From positions 1-64,000 of the forward strand of contig NHCE01000010.1 of the NCBI GenBank assembly GCA_002168075.1: 64,000 bases of DNA, read 5' to 3'. Shown here in pieces: positions 1 through 8,043 of the stretch (its first letter is position 1; the number at the start of each line of letters is the position of its first letter). This DNA comes from Rhizobiales bacterium TMED25. Lineage in GTDB: Bacteria > Pseudomonadota > Alphaproteobacteria > Rhizobiales > TMED25. The notes under the pieces are model-generated. The model did not search any database, had not been told where the DNA came from, and saw nothing but the letters and a program-made list of their open reading frames with translations. A program made the position numbers and the translations under genes.

Positions 1-4
1 ATTT

Positions 5-81
5 TGGTACCACTGCCTGGATTCGAACCAGGGACCTCCTGATCCACAATCAGGCGCTCTAACCAGCTGAGCTACAGCGGC
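5..81 (-). tRNA. tRNA-His (GTG anticodon), non-canonical, no encoded G-1
   Basis: Read on the minus strand this folds as a complete 77-nt cloverleaf with a genomically encoded CCA end. The anticodon arm is CCTGA-TTGTGGA-TCAGG, giving anticodon GTG (His). The acceptor stem pairs GCCGCTG with CAGTGGT, so the first pair is G1:U72 and the discriminator is A73. The base before G1 is U, so the usual extra G-1 of tRNA-His is not encoded, and C73 is absent. Loss of G-1 together with U72 and A73 is the documented state in Caulobacter-type alphaproteobacteria, where HisRS reads the anticodon, A73 and U72 instead. The matching hisS lies about 8 kb away in this window. Confidence 0.97.
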
Positions 82-182
82 ATATTCAATCTTAATTTAA
101 ATATTATATCAAAATCCGTAAAAAATATGTATAATACCATTCATAAAAAATTATTATATCATTTTCAGTCAAAGTTCAAGCA

Positions 183-371
183 ATGGGAATAAATACACCT
201 CATAATAAAGTAACCGATCTGCAGGTAGGTCCAACTACAGGAGGTATGGTTCGAATATTTATTCAAAATAAAGATATTAGCTTACCCCTCGATTTTAGTC
301 CTGAAGAAGCAATCACAATTGCAGAAGAGATTATAGCCTCAGCTAATCTGGTGAAGTCTTCAGATAAATAA
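183..371 (+). CDS. Small conserved alphaproteobacterial protein (DUF6324-like)
   Basis: A 62-residue acidic, soluble protein with no signal peptide or membrane segment. The pattern of a Gly-Pro-Thr turn, a short beta segment beginning GMVRIFI, then an aspartate-rich turn followed by an EEA...AEEI helix resembles the small DUF6324 family of alphaproteobacteria; this match is from memory of the family pattern. Function is unknown. It stands alone between tRNA-His and the iron transporter, and the sigma70-like promoter of fbpA begins about 10 bases after its stop. The start ATG has no strong ribosome binding site. It could be a different small family, but the composition and codon use are those of a real gene. 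Confidence 0.7.
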   Translation: MGINTPHNKVTDLQVGPTTGGMVRIFIQNKDISLPLDFSPEEAITIAEEIIASANLVKSSDK

Positions 372-381
372 AAAATAGTTA

Positions 382-410
382 TTGACAGCCTCGAAAAAGA
401 AGACTATCTA
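382..410 (+). promoter_or_regulatory. Sigma70-type promoter for fbpAB
   Basis: A perfect TTGACA -35 hexamer is followed after exactly 17 bases by TATCTA as -10. Transcription would start near 417 and leave a leader of about 75 bases before fbpA, which carries a candidate Irr-type operator. This is one of the best consensus matches in the window. Confidence 0.7.
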
Positions 411-437
411 CACGCGTTATTTTTTTTCACAAGTTAA

Positions 438-454
438 ATTATAACAATTCTAAA
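438..454 (+). promoter_or_regulatory. Candidate Irr-type iron control element upstream of fbpA
   Basis: The sequence ATTATAA-CAA-TTCTAAA matches the published alphaproteobacterial ICE motif TTTAGAA-N3-TTCTAAA at 12 of 14 defined positions, with a perfect right half. It lies between the predicted transcription start and the start codon of an iron-uptake gene, a sensible place for iron-dependent control. In such AT-rich DNA a chance match is possible, and no irr, rirA or fur gene is in the window. Confidence 0.35.
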
Positions 455-491
455 TTAAACAAGAATACAAAAATAGAAGGAGCTAATTATA

Positions 492-1514
492 ATGTTTAGA
501 TTTGTAACAGGCTGTTTCATGGTAGCTACATTTTGTGCGTTATCCATAGCAACAGTTCGCGCTTCTGAAGTGAACGTATATTCATATAGACAACCCTATT
601 TAATAGAGCCAATGTTAGAAAAGTTTACTGATGAAACAGGAATTAAAGTAAATGTTTTATTTGCAGGTAAAGGTCTTGTCGATAAAATGGTTCAAGAAGG
701 AGATAGTAGTCCGGCGGATGTGCTTCTAACTGTAGATATTGGTCGTTTAAGTGACGCAGTTAATCAAGAAGTTTCACAATCTTTTTCTTCATCAGTAGTT
801 AATGCAAATATTCCGTCACAGTATCGTGATCCAGATGGTCACTGGGTAGGTCTAACAGCAAGAGCTCGTGTAGTTTATGCATCTATTGATAGAGTTGCAC
901 AAGACGAAATAACATATGAAGAGTTAGCTGGGCCAAAGTGGGCTGGAAGATTATGTACTAGATCAGGCCAAAATGCATATAATTTAGCATTATTCGCATC
1001 ATTAATTGCACATCACGGTGAAGCGGAAACAATTGAATGGCTAAAGGGTGTAAAGGCAAATATGGCAAGAACACCTCAAGGTAATGATAGAGGCCAAGTA
1101 AAAGGAATATTCTCCGGTGAATGTGATATTTCAATCGGTAATACTTATTATATGGCAAAAATGCGTACAAATGATAAAGAGCCAGAGCAAAAAGATTGGG
1201 CTGCAAGTGCAAAAATTATTATGCCTAATGCCGACGGTCGAGGTACTCACATGAATCTGTCAGGCGCGGTGCTAGCAAAACATGCTCCAAATCAGGATAA
1301 TGGAATCAAACTTATTGAATTCCTTACTGAAGATATTGCACAAGAAATGTATGCCGAAACTAATCATGAATATCCCTTAAAAGAAGGGGTTGGTATTTCT
1401 GACATGGTTGCATCATTTGGTGATCTTAATGCTGACACGCTTGATCTTATCACTATTGCTAATAATAGAGTTGTAGCAAGTGAAATGGTTGATCTTGTTG
1501 GATACGACGAATAA
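492..1514 (+). CDS. fbpA: Iron(III) ABC transporter, periplasmic binding protein
   Basis: A 340-residue extracellular solute-binding protein of the FbpA/FutA/IdiA type, which carries Fe3+ across the periplasm to an inner-membrane ABC permease. Residues 1-24 form a classical signal peptide ending in VRA, after which the mature protein opens with the EVNVYSYRQ strand typical of the family. The adjacent tyrosines at about 219-220 (GNTYYMA) correspond to the tyrosine pair that ligates ferric iron in this family. A strong AAGGAG ribosome binding site lies 8 bases before the ATG. A consensus promoter and a candidate Irr box lie upstream. The permease follows after a 63-base gap with a hairpin. No ATPase gene is present nearby. 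Confidence 0.93.
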   Translation: MFRFVTGCFMVATFCALSIATVRASEVNVYSYRQPYLIEPMLEKFTDETGIKVNVLFAGKGLVDKMVQEGDSSPADVLLTVDIGRLSDAVNQEVSQSFSSSVVNANIPSQYRDPDGHWVGLTARARVVYASIDRVAQDEITYEELAGPKWAGRLCTRSGQNAYNLALFASLIAHHGEAETIEWLKGVKANMARTPQGNDRGQVKGIFSGECDISIGNTYYMAKMRTNDKEPEQKDWAASAKIIMPNADGRGTHMNLSGAVLAKHAPNQDNGIKLIEFLTEDIAQEMYAETNHEYPLKEGVGISDMVASFGDLNADTLDLITIANNRVVASEMVDLVGYDE

Positions 1515-1529
1515 TTGATTTTGTCTATG

Positions 1530-1553
1530 TAAAAATTGTTATGACAATTTTTA
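1530..1553 (+). other. Intercistronic hairpin between fbpA and fbpB
   Basis: A perfect 10-bp inverted repeat, TAAAAATTGT / ACAATTTTTA, with a 4-base loop sits between the stop of fbpA and the start of fbpB. With one bulge it can be extended by TATG/CATA. It lacks a U-tract of its own. Such structures between a binding protein and its permease commonly protect the upstream mRNA or lower downstream expression; that role here is inference. Confidence 0.6.
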
Positions 1554-1577
1554 CCATAGGTGGTATTACAATTATTC

Positions 1578-3233
1578 ATGAAAGCATTAATTAAAAATGT
1601 TGATATTAAAGAGCTCCTAGAATCACTGGGAGCTCTTTTTATTGCAGCAATTATTGCCATACCGATACTAACTATTTTTTATATGGCCCTCTCATCTGAG
1701 AAAAATATTTGGCCACATCTCTCTTCAACTGTTTTACCAGGTTATATTATCACAACTCTAATTGTTCTATTTGGAGTTGGTCTCATAACATTAGTTATTG
1801 GAATTGGTTTAGCTTGGATAGTTACTGTCTATAATTTTCCATTCAGAAGAATATTAGAATGGCTTTGTTTAATACCATTAGCTATGCCAACATACATAAT
1901 TGCGTATACTTATGGTGAGATCTTTGATTATCCCGGTTTTTTACAGTCATCATTAAGATTTATATTTGGATGGCAATCCTATAAAGATTATTGGTTCCCA
2001 GATATCTATTCTAATGGTGGTGTTATATTTGTAATGTCATTTGTTCTCTATCCATATGTATACCTCACGTCTCGTGCAGCATTCCTGAGACAGTCAATAT
2101 CACTAATTGAAGTAAGTAGTACACTCGGGTATTCCCTCACTTCAAGTTTCTTTAGAATAGCTTTACCGATGGCTAGACCTGCAATAATTATTGGATTAAT
2201 CCTTGTTATGATGGAGTCCATGAATGAGTTTGCCGCTTTTGAGTATTATGGTGTCAATACATTAAGTGTTGGGGTTTATGTAACATGGCTCGAAAAAAAT
2301 AATCTTAGTGGGGCAGCTCAGATCGCAATTTTTATGCTTATATTTGTATTCTTATTGATGATTATTGAGAGGAAACTTAGAAATAAGCGTTCATTTGTTC
2401 AAAAGAATAATAATACATTAGCGATAAACAGAGTTCAACTTGTTGGATTGAGGGCATATATAATATCAATGATTTGCTTTCTTCCAATTTTGATTGGATT
2501 TATATTCCCATCAATTGTTCTTCTTGATTTTATAATACAAAGATATTACGAAATTGATATTATCAAGTATCTTCAACTTGTACTTAATTCAATTTATTTA
2601 TCAAGTTTCGCAGCATTCCTGACGTTAGTAATTAGTATTTACCTGATAAATGTATCGATCTCATCTAATAATTTTATAATTAAATTGTCTATTGGAGTAT
2701 CAAGATTAGGATATGCTCTTCCAGGAGTTGTACTTGCCCTCGGGATTATTGTTCCAGTTATTACAGTCGATAATTTTCTAAAGGGCTTAATTGGTGACGT
2801 CTTCGGTATATCAATGGGGTTAATTATTTCAGGTACAGCTATTGGAGTTCTTTATGCTTATATTGTAAGATTCTTAACAATAGCATATGGAACTATAGAG
2901 TCAGGTTTTTCAGCTTTAAATCCGGATTTGGGTGCTGCATCACGTGTACTTGGAAGATCAAGGATTCAGACTTTACTGGGTATACAATTGCCAATCATTA
3001 AGCCCGCCTTGATAGCCGCTGTATTATTGGTTTTTGTAGATTCGATGAAAGAATTACCAGCCACTTTACTTCTAAGACCATTCAATTTTGATACTTTAGC
3101 AACTCATGTCTATACTTATGCCTCTCTGTCTTCCCTAGAAGATGCAGCCCTTCCAGCTATGACCATTGTTGCTGTTGGTATAATACCAATTATTTTCATA
3201 AATCGTGTTCTTATGCGGAGTATAGGTTCCTAA
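1578..3233 (+). CDS. fbpB: Iron(III) ABC transporter, permease (two fused TM domains)
   Basis: A 551-residue membrane protein with about twelve hydrophobic segments, arranged as two homologous permease domains as usual for FbpB/FutB. Each half carries the cytoplasmic EAA-like loop that contacts the ATPase, seen as a GYSLTSSFFRIALPMARPA segment in the first half and a LGRSRIQTLLGIQLPIIKPA segment in the second. I chose the ATG at 1578; a GTG 18 bases upstream would add six residues, and the AGGTGG stretch overlapping that GTG could serve as a rather distant ribosome binding site. It is co-transcribed with fbpA. The next gene is on the opposite strand, so the FbpC-type ATPase must be encoded elsewhere or be shared. 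Confidence 0.9.
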   Translation: MKALIKNVDIKELLESLGALFIAAIIAIPILTIFYMALSSEKNIWPHLSSTVLPGYIITTLIVLFGVGLITLVIGIGLAWIVTVYNFPFRRILEWLCLIPLAMPTYIIAYTYGEIFDYPGFLQSSLRFIFGWQSYKDYWFPDIYSNGGVIFVMSFVLYPYVYLTSRAAFLRQSISLIEVSSTLGYSLTSSFFRIALPMARPAIIIGLILVMMESMNEFAAFEYYGVNTLSVGVYVTWLEKNNLSGAAQIAIFMLIFVFLLMIIERKLRNKRSFVQKNNNTLAINRVQLVGLRAYIISMICFLPILIGFIFPSIVLLDFIIQRYYEIDIIKYLQLVLNSIYLSSFAAFLTLVISIYLINVSISSNNFIIKLSIGVSRLGYALPGVVLALGIIVPVITVDNFLKGLIGDVFGISMGLIISGTAIGVLYAYIVRFLTIAYGTIESGFSALNPDLGAASRVLGRSRIQTLLGIQLPIIKPALIAAVLLVFVDSMKELPATLLLRPFNFDTLATHVYTYASLSSLEDAALPAMTIVAVGIIPIIFINRVLMRSIGS

Positions 3234-3414
3234 CTTTGCTTTTAATCAACAAGTAGTAGGCGTTCAGTTGCTTAAATGATTTTCATAGATACTGTATAAA
3301 TCAATTAAAAATAAAGGTAATTATCTCCAAATTTCATAACTGCTATAGAAATATTTTATCAAATTTATCATCTTCATTTTTGATATCTAAGAAAAAAAAT
3401 TAAAACCAATATTA

Positions 3415-4848
3415 TCAACCAACATGCTTTTGAATAATTTTTTTTGTATTATCTGAATTTCGTATCTGTGCTTTGAGTGCATACAATTTAGAAGCGGCAT
3501 TCTTTCTTGTTTCTGCTTCATTTATTATTGGCTTCACGTAATTACTCTTAAATAATGGACTTTTCCAGGGCTCATGGATCATTTCAATTGGGTGATTCTC
3601 TAATTCACTTACCCAACGCTTTATAAATATTCCATCTTGGTCTTGGTCATAACTTTGTTTGATTGGATTATAAATTCTTACTGTATTTATACCCGTAGTA
3701 CCTGATTGCATTTGCAACTGATAGTAATGAATTCCAGGTTCATAGTCAGTGAATATCTTAGATAAAAAATGAGAAAATTTCTTCCAATCTAACCATAAGT
3801 TATTTGCAGCAAAACTTACCAACATTGCTCTCATTCTGAAATTTATCCACCCAGTATTAATAAGAGATCTCATACAAGCATCTACAAAGGGAAAACCTGT
3901 TTGCCCAGTACACCATTTATAATATAGTTCTTCATTAAAGTCATTCTCTCTCAGCCCATCATAAGCACTATGCAAATTTTTATATTCAATATTAGGTTGA
4001 TCTTCTAATTTTTGTATAAAATGTGACCTCCATCTTAGACGACTTTTAAAGGCATTGATTGACCGTATATTTATATTTGTTATTGATTTATTTTTTTTAT
4101 TTTCGTCAATAAACTTATTTGTCTCATAAAATATTTGTTTTAGTGAGATATTCCCAAATGCTAGGTAAGTTGATAGCCTAGAACATGAGTCAGCTGAATA
4201 TAGGGGGGAGGATATATTTTTTGAATAATCATAAGATCTTTCATTCAAGAAGCTATCCATAACTTGATAAGCTTGCATCTCACCACCCTTTTGCCTAGAT
4301 AAATAATTTATTTTTTCAATTCCTAAGCTTTTAGCACTTGGAATATCTTCAGAGACTATGTTAATTTTTTTTAGCTTACTTGGATGTTGAAAAGGTTCCT
4401 TATTCATCTCCTGATAAAATAACCTCGCCCAGTCTTTCCTGTATTTTAATAGACGTGCAACTCCATTAATAGGAAGCTCATTCCAATTAACATTATTTAC
4501 TCTAAATAATTTTCTTAATTTTATATCTCTTTGATAAGTCCAGTCATTCCATGTTTCTTGATGAGACCATACATTTTTTACGGTGTACTGGTTTATCAAA
4601 TTTATGAATATTTCTTCAGCATTACCAACTCTAATTATCATCTCTTGACCTAATTTTTGAAGAGATTGAGTAAGATCCTCTAGTGACTCGCATAGAAAAT
4701 CATATTGTCTATCACTAACATCCGGTTGTTTCCAGAGATTGGGTTCTATTATATATAAAGGAATTACGCATCCTACCAGGGATGCATCGTGGAGTGGCTG
4801 ATGATCTTTTATTCTTAGATCACGTTTGAACCAGACTATTTCTACCAT
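3415..4848 (-). CDS. DNA photolyase / cryptochrome family flavoprotein
   Basis: A 477-residue protein with an N-terminal photolyase antenna-binding Rossmann domain (opening VEIVWFKRDLRIKDHQPL) and a C-terminal FAD-binding helical domain with the TGFPFVDACMRSL, TGWINFRMRAMLVSF and RIYNP segments of the photolyase/cryptochrome superfamily. The family uses blue light and FADH- to reverse pyrimidine dimers. The stretch equivalent to the E. coli photolyase region around Asn378/Trp382 reads YYQLQMQSGTTG, so the inner tryptophan of the classical electron-transfer triad is not at its usual place. This may be a feature of its own subgroup, so the exact substrate is uncertain. It is a single-gene unit about 180 bases from fbpB; that gap shows nothing convincing. 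Confidence 0.88.
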   Translation of the reverse strand: MVEIVWFKRDLRIKDHQPLHDASLVGCVIPLYIIEPNLWKQPDVSDRQYDFLCESLEDLTQSLQKLGQEMIIRVGNAEEIFINLINQYTVKNVWSHQETWNDWTYQRDIKLRKLFRVNNVNWNELPINGVARLLKYRKDWARLFYQEMNKEPFQHPSKLKKINIVSEDIPSAKSLGIEKINYLSRQKGGEMQAYQVMDSFLNERSYDYSKNISSPLYSADSCSRLSTYLAFGNISLKQIFYETNKFIDENKKNKSITNINIRSINAFKSRLRWRSHFIQKLEDQPNIEYKNLHSAYDGLRENDFNEELYYKWCTGQTGFPFVDACMRSLINTGWINFRMRAMLVSFAANNLWLDWKKFSHFLSKIFTDYEPGIHYYQLQMQSGTTGINTVRIYNPIKQSYDQDQDGIFIKRWVSELENHPIEMIHEPWKSPLFKSNYVKPIINEAETRKNAASKLYALKAQIRNSDNTKKIIQKHVG

Positions 4849-4871
4849 CTTGAAAAATAATACCTGGTTAT

Positions 4872-5501
4872 CTAATCTTGTATTCTAGCATGAGTTTTTG
4901 ATTTTATTTCATCAAGTGATACATTTGGAGCTATTTGCAGTACTTTCAATCTGCAACTTGATATTTCGAAGACACCGAGCTCTGTAATCACCTTATCCAC
5001 AACTCCTCTTCCAGTTAGGGGTAGTGTACATTCTTCAAGTAATTTTGGTTGGCCATCTTTTGCTGTGTGTTCCATTAAAATCAAAACTTTCTTTACACCA
5101 GCCACTAAATCCATTGCGCCACCCATACCTTTAACCATTTTTCCAGGAACCATCCAATTTGCTAAATCACCGTTTTCTGATACCTGCAGGGCACCAAGTA
5201 TAGATAAATCTATATGTCCTCCTCTTATCATAGCAAATGACTCGGAGCTATCGAAATAGGAGGTTTCAGGAAGTTCAGTAATTGTTTGTTTCCCTGCATT
5301 AATTATATCAGCATCAACCTCATTTTTCGATGGGAATGGACCCATTCCAAGCATTCCATTCTCTGATTGCAAAGTTACATTTATGCTATCCGGAATATAA
5401 TTTGCAACTTTTGTAGGCATCCCAATACCCAGATTACAATAATAACCATCCTTCAGTTCTAGTGCTGCAATTTTACATATATCTTCTCTTGTCCAAGGCA
5501 T
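4872..5501 (-). CDS. scoB: 3-oxoacid CoA-transferase, subunit B
   Basis: A 209-residue beta subunit of the succinyl-CoA:3-ketoacid (or related) CoA-transferase, which activates acetoacetate using succinyl-CoA. The [10 protein letters not shown] motif near residue 47 contains the glutamate that forms the covalent CoA thioester in this family. Length is normal. It starts 6 bases after the end of subunit A, so the two subunits are surely co-translated. Substrate choice (acetoacetate versus another 3-oxoacid) cannot be read from sequence, and no other ketone-body or phenylacetate genes are adjacent. Confidence 0.93.
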   Translation of the reverse strand: MPWTREDICKIAALELKDGYYCNLGIGMPTKVANYIPDSINVTLQSENGMLGMGPFPSKNEVDADIINAGKQTITELPETSYFDSSESFAMIRGGHIDLSILGALQVSENGDLANWMVPGKMVKGMGGAMDLVAGVKKVLILMEHTAKDGQPKLLEECTLPLTGRGVVDKVITELGVFEISSCRLKVLQIAPNVSLDEIKSKTHARIQD

Positions 5502-5507
5502 AGCTTC

Positions 5508-6212
5508 TTATTCCTCTCTCAGTGTAATAAATTCGATTTTCTTTTCCAGATATTTACCCTGGAAAACTCTGTCTACGTAGATACCAGGTAAGTGAATGTG
5601 ATCCGGATCTAGATCACCTGTTTTTACTAACTCTTCAACCTCGACAACACATATCTTTCCTGCTTTTGCCATTGGTGGATTAAAATTTCTTGCAGCTTTT
5701 CTGAATACAAGATTTCCTGAATAATCAGCTTTCCAAGCCTTTATAATTGCTAAGTCTCCCTTAATAGCTTTCTCAAGTAGATACTCTACCCCATCAATTG
5801 ATTTAATTTCTTTGCCCTCAGCAACAATTGTTCCAATACCGGTTTTTGTATAAAAAGCTGGTATGCCTGATCCTCCAGCTCGACATCGCTCAGCAAGCGT
5901 ACCTTGTGGAGAAAATTCTAATTCTAAGTCTCCATTAAGATACTGTTCTTCAAAGAGTTTATTTTCACCAACATAGGAAGAAATCATTTTTTTAATTTGC
6001 CGCGTTTGTAACAGAGTACCTAAACCATACCCATCAATTCCACAATTGTTTGATACAACAGTTAAGTCCTTAACTTTACTATTTTTTATTTCCTCAGTTA
6101 AATTTTCTGCAATACCAGAAACACCAAAACCACCTGAGAGAATAGTCATTCCGTCAAATAGTATACCATCTAGGGCATGACTTGCATTTTCAAATATTTT
6201 ACTCAATGACAT
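5508..6212 (-). CDS. scoA: 3-oxoacid CoA-transferase, subunit A
   Basis: A 234-residue alpha subunit of CoA-transferase family I, partner of the downstream subunit B. The GGFGVSGIAENL loop near residues 27-38 is the conserved CoA-binding glycine-rich segment, and the later GGSGIPAFYTKTG stretch is characteristic of the A subunits. It starts with ATG and forms the head of a two-gene operon; the divergent gene moaA begins about 80 bases away, so the two promoters share a short AT-rich gap. Confidence 0.93.
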   Translation of the reverse strand: MSLSKIFENASHALDGILFDGMTILSGGFGVSGIAENLTEEIKNSKVKDLTVVSNNCGIDGYGLGTLLQTRQIKKMISSYVGENKLFEEQYLNGDLELEFSPQGTLAERCRAGGSGIPAFYTKTGIGTIVAEGKEIKSIDGVEYLLEKAIKGDLAIIKAWKADYSGNLVFRKAARNFNPPMAKAGKICVVEVEELVKTGDLDPDHIHLPGIYVDRVFQGKYLEKKIEFITLREE

Positions 6213-6294
6213 TATTTTTTTATTAATATTTTATAATGAACATATCATATAAATTGAATTTATTTATTACAAGAAGTTTGTTATCATAAGGTCT

Positions 6295-7323
6295 ATGGAA
6301 AAAAATTTTATAAATACTGATCATAAGGCTAATCTTGTGGATCCTTTCAATAGAAATATAGATTATTTGAGAATATCCGTTACTGATAGATGTGATTTCA
6401 GATGTGTTTATTGTATGGCAGAGAATATGACTTTTTTACCCAAGGTTAATCTTCTTACATTAGAGGAGCTATACAGATTAGCTTCACTGTTTATTGATTG
6501 TGGTATAAAAAAAATTAGGCTAACTGGTGGGGAACCTCTTGTAAGGAAAAATATTATGTGGCTCATAGAGCAGCTATCAAAAAAAATTAATAGTAATTTT
6601 TTGGATGAGTTGACATTGACTTCAAACGGAAGTCAGCTCTCAAAATATGCTTATGATCTAGTAAAAAATAATGTTAATAGGATAAACGTGTCAATAGATA
6701 CCTTAAATGAGGATTTGTTTAAGAAGATAACTAGATGGGGCGACTTAAGAAAAGTAATTGAGGGTATTACGGTTGCAAAGAAAGCTGGTCTCAGAATCAA
6801 AATAAATACCGTTGCATTAAAGGGGTTAAACGATAAAGAAATACCCGATATTATTAAATGGGCTCATGATAATGATATGGATATAACACTTATTGAAACC
6901 ATGCCCATGGGTGATATAGATGGTGATAGAACTGAAAATTATCTCTCACTATCAGCTTATAGAGCAACCCTTGAAAAATATTTTACTTTAAGTAGTTGTG
7001 AATATAAAACTGGTGGTCCATCGCGGTATTATATTTGCAAGGAAACAGGTGGTATATTAGGGTTAATAACTCCACTGAGCCACAATTTTTGCGCTGATTG
7101 TAACAGGGTGAGAATAACATGCACAGGTAAAATGTATATGTGTTTGGGTCAAGATGACTCTGTAGATTTCAATAGCCTTATGAGGTCAAAGGCAACAGAT
7201 GATGATATAATTAACCTAATATATCAATCAATCAGAATGAAACCAATAAGTCATGACTTTAAGATTGATAAGTACAACTCGCAGCCAGCTGTCAGCAGAC
7301 ACATGTCAGTCACAGGCGGATAA
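6295..7323 (+). CDS. moaA: GTP 3',8-cyclase (molybdenum cofactor biosynthesis)
   Basis: A 342-residue radical-SAM enzyme that converts GTP to 3',8-cH2GTP in the first step of molybdopterin synthesis. The N-terminal cluster motif is CX3CX2C at Cys33, Cys37 and Cys40. The C-terminal MoaA cluster motif CX2CX13C is complete (CADCNRVRITC...C). The protein ends in the conserved GG pair needed for activity. It is a single gene with no moaC, moaD or moaE beside it; moaB is about 50 kb away in the window. It ends one base from the convergent Lrp-type regulator. Confidence 0.96.
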   Translation: MEKNFINTDHKANLVDPFNRNIDYLRISVTDRCDFRCVYCMAENMTFLPKVNLLTLEELYRLASLFIDCGIKKIRLTGGEPLVRKNIMWLIEQLSKKINSNFLDELTLTSNGSQLSKYAYDLVKNNVNRINVSIDTLNEDLFKKITRWGDLRKVIEGITVAKKAGLRIKINTVALKGLNDKEIPDIIKWAHDNDMDITLIETMPMGDIDGDRTENYLSLSAYRATLEKYFTLSSCEYKTGGPSRYYICKETGGILGLITPLSHNFCADCNRVRITCTGKMYMCLGQDDSVDFNSLMRSKATDDDIINLIYQSIRMKPISHDFKIDKYNSQPAVSRHMSVTGG

Positions 7324-7324
7324 A

Positions 7325-7828
7325 TCAGGCTAGATCATCATTCTTTATTAGAGTTGCTTCCTCTGTATAATTGAGAGGAAGGGCCGTGGTGTACTTTATT
7401 TGCTCCATTGAAAAGCTTGTAGATACATCTGTGAGGTCAATTCTGTCCATTAAATTTTTATAAAATTTATCAAAACTTGCAATATCTGGGACAACAACTC
7501 TTAGTAAGTAATCTATATCACCTGCCATTCGATAAAATTCTACTACTTCAGGGAAGGGATGCAAAACTTTTTTAAATGCATTTAGCCACTGATTGCTGTG
7601 TTGATTTGTCTTGATCGCAACAAAGGCTGTAACTTCAGCGTTTATTTTTTTTGGATCTAAAAGAGCAACTCTTTTAGAGATTATTCCCTCCTTCTCCATT
7701 CTTTGAATTCTTCTCCAGCAGGGTGTAGAAGATAAGGCAACTTTTGCAGAAATTTCGGAAACAGCCATAGTACAATCTTCTTGCAAAATATTTAATATTT
7801 TTCTATCAATTCTATCTAGCTTTGCCAT
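7325..7828 (-). CDS. Lrp/AsnC family transcriptional regulator
   Basis: A 167-residue regulator with an N-terminal AsnC-type winged helix-turn-helix (about residues 4-65, opening LDRIDRKILNILQED) and a C-terminal RAM/AsnC effector domain with the VVEFYRMAGDIDYLLRVVV strand pattern. These proteins bind amino acids and regulate amino-acid metabolism. It is divergent from hisS, with a 215-base AT-rich gap that probably holds both promoters and its own operator. The effector cannot be read from sequence. Confidence 0.93.
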   Translation of the reverse strand: MAKLDRIDRKILNILQEDCTMAVSEISAKVALSSTPCWRRIQRMEKEGIISKRVALLDPKKINAEVTAFVAIKTNQHSNQWLNAFKKVLHPFPEVVEFYRMAGDIDYLLRVVVPDIASFDKFYKNLMDRIDLTDVSTSFSMEQIKYTTALPLNYTEEATLIKNDDLA

Positions 7829-7995
7829 TTTTATACTCTCTTACTTTAGTAATGTATTTTCATATATAGTATATTATAAGTATTTTATTCTAAATTCAAT
7901 ATGTAAAAGATATAAAATAGATTATTATTCTAATAAATATATATATATTCTGTTATCATAATTTTAATAATTTTCTTGTAAAAATGAAAATCTAG

Positions 7996-8001
7996 TATAA
8001 T
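7996..8001 (+). promoter_or_regulatory. Candidate -10 element of the hisS-hisZ-hisG promoter
   Basis: A perfect TATAAT lies 42 bases before the hisS ATG in an otherwise featureless AT-rich gap. A weak -35 (TTCTTG) lies 17 bases upstream. In DNA this rich in A+T a TATAAT can occur by chance, so the call is tentative. Confidence 0.35.
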
Positions 8002-8043
8002 TTTTAAAACTACTTTTTAAATAAAAATTCTTGTACCTAGCAA

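Noticed and set aside
958-1212. Open frame on the minus strand inside fbpA
   Set aside because: Composition is Leu/Tyr/His-rich without domain pattern and it lies wholly within a well-supported gene; a shadow frame.
3234-3414. Gap between fbpB and the photolyase gene examined for a terminator or small RNA
   Set aside because: Only a 4-bp stem with a 16-base loop and AT-rich sequence are visible; nothing that can be supported.
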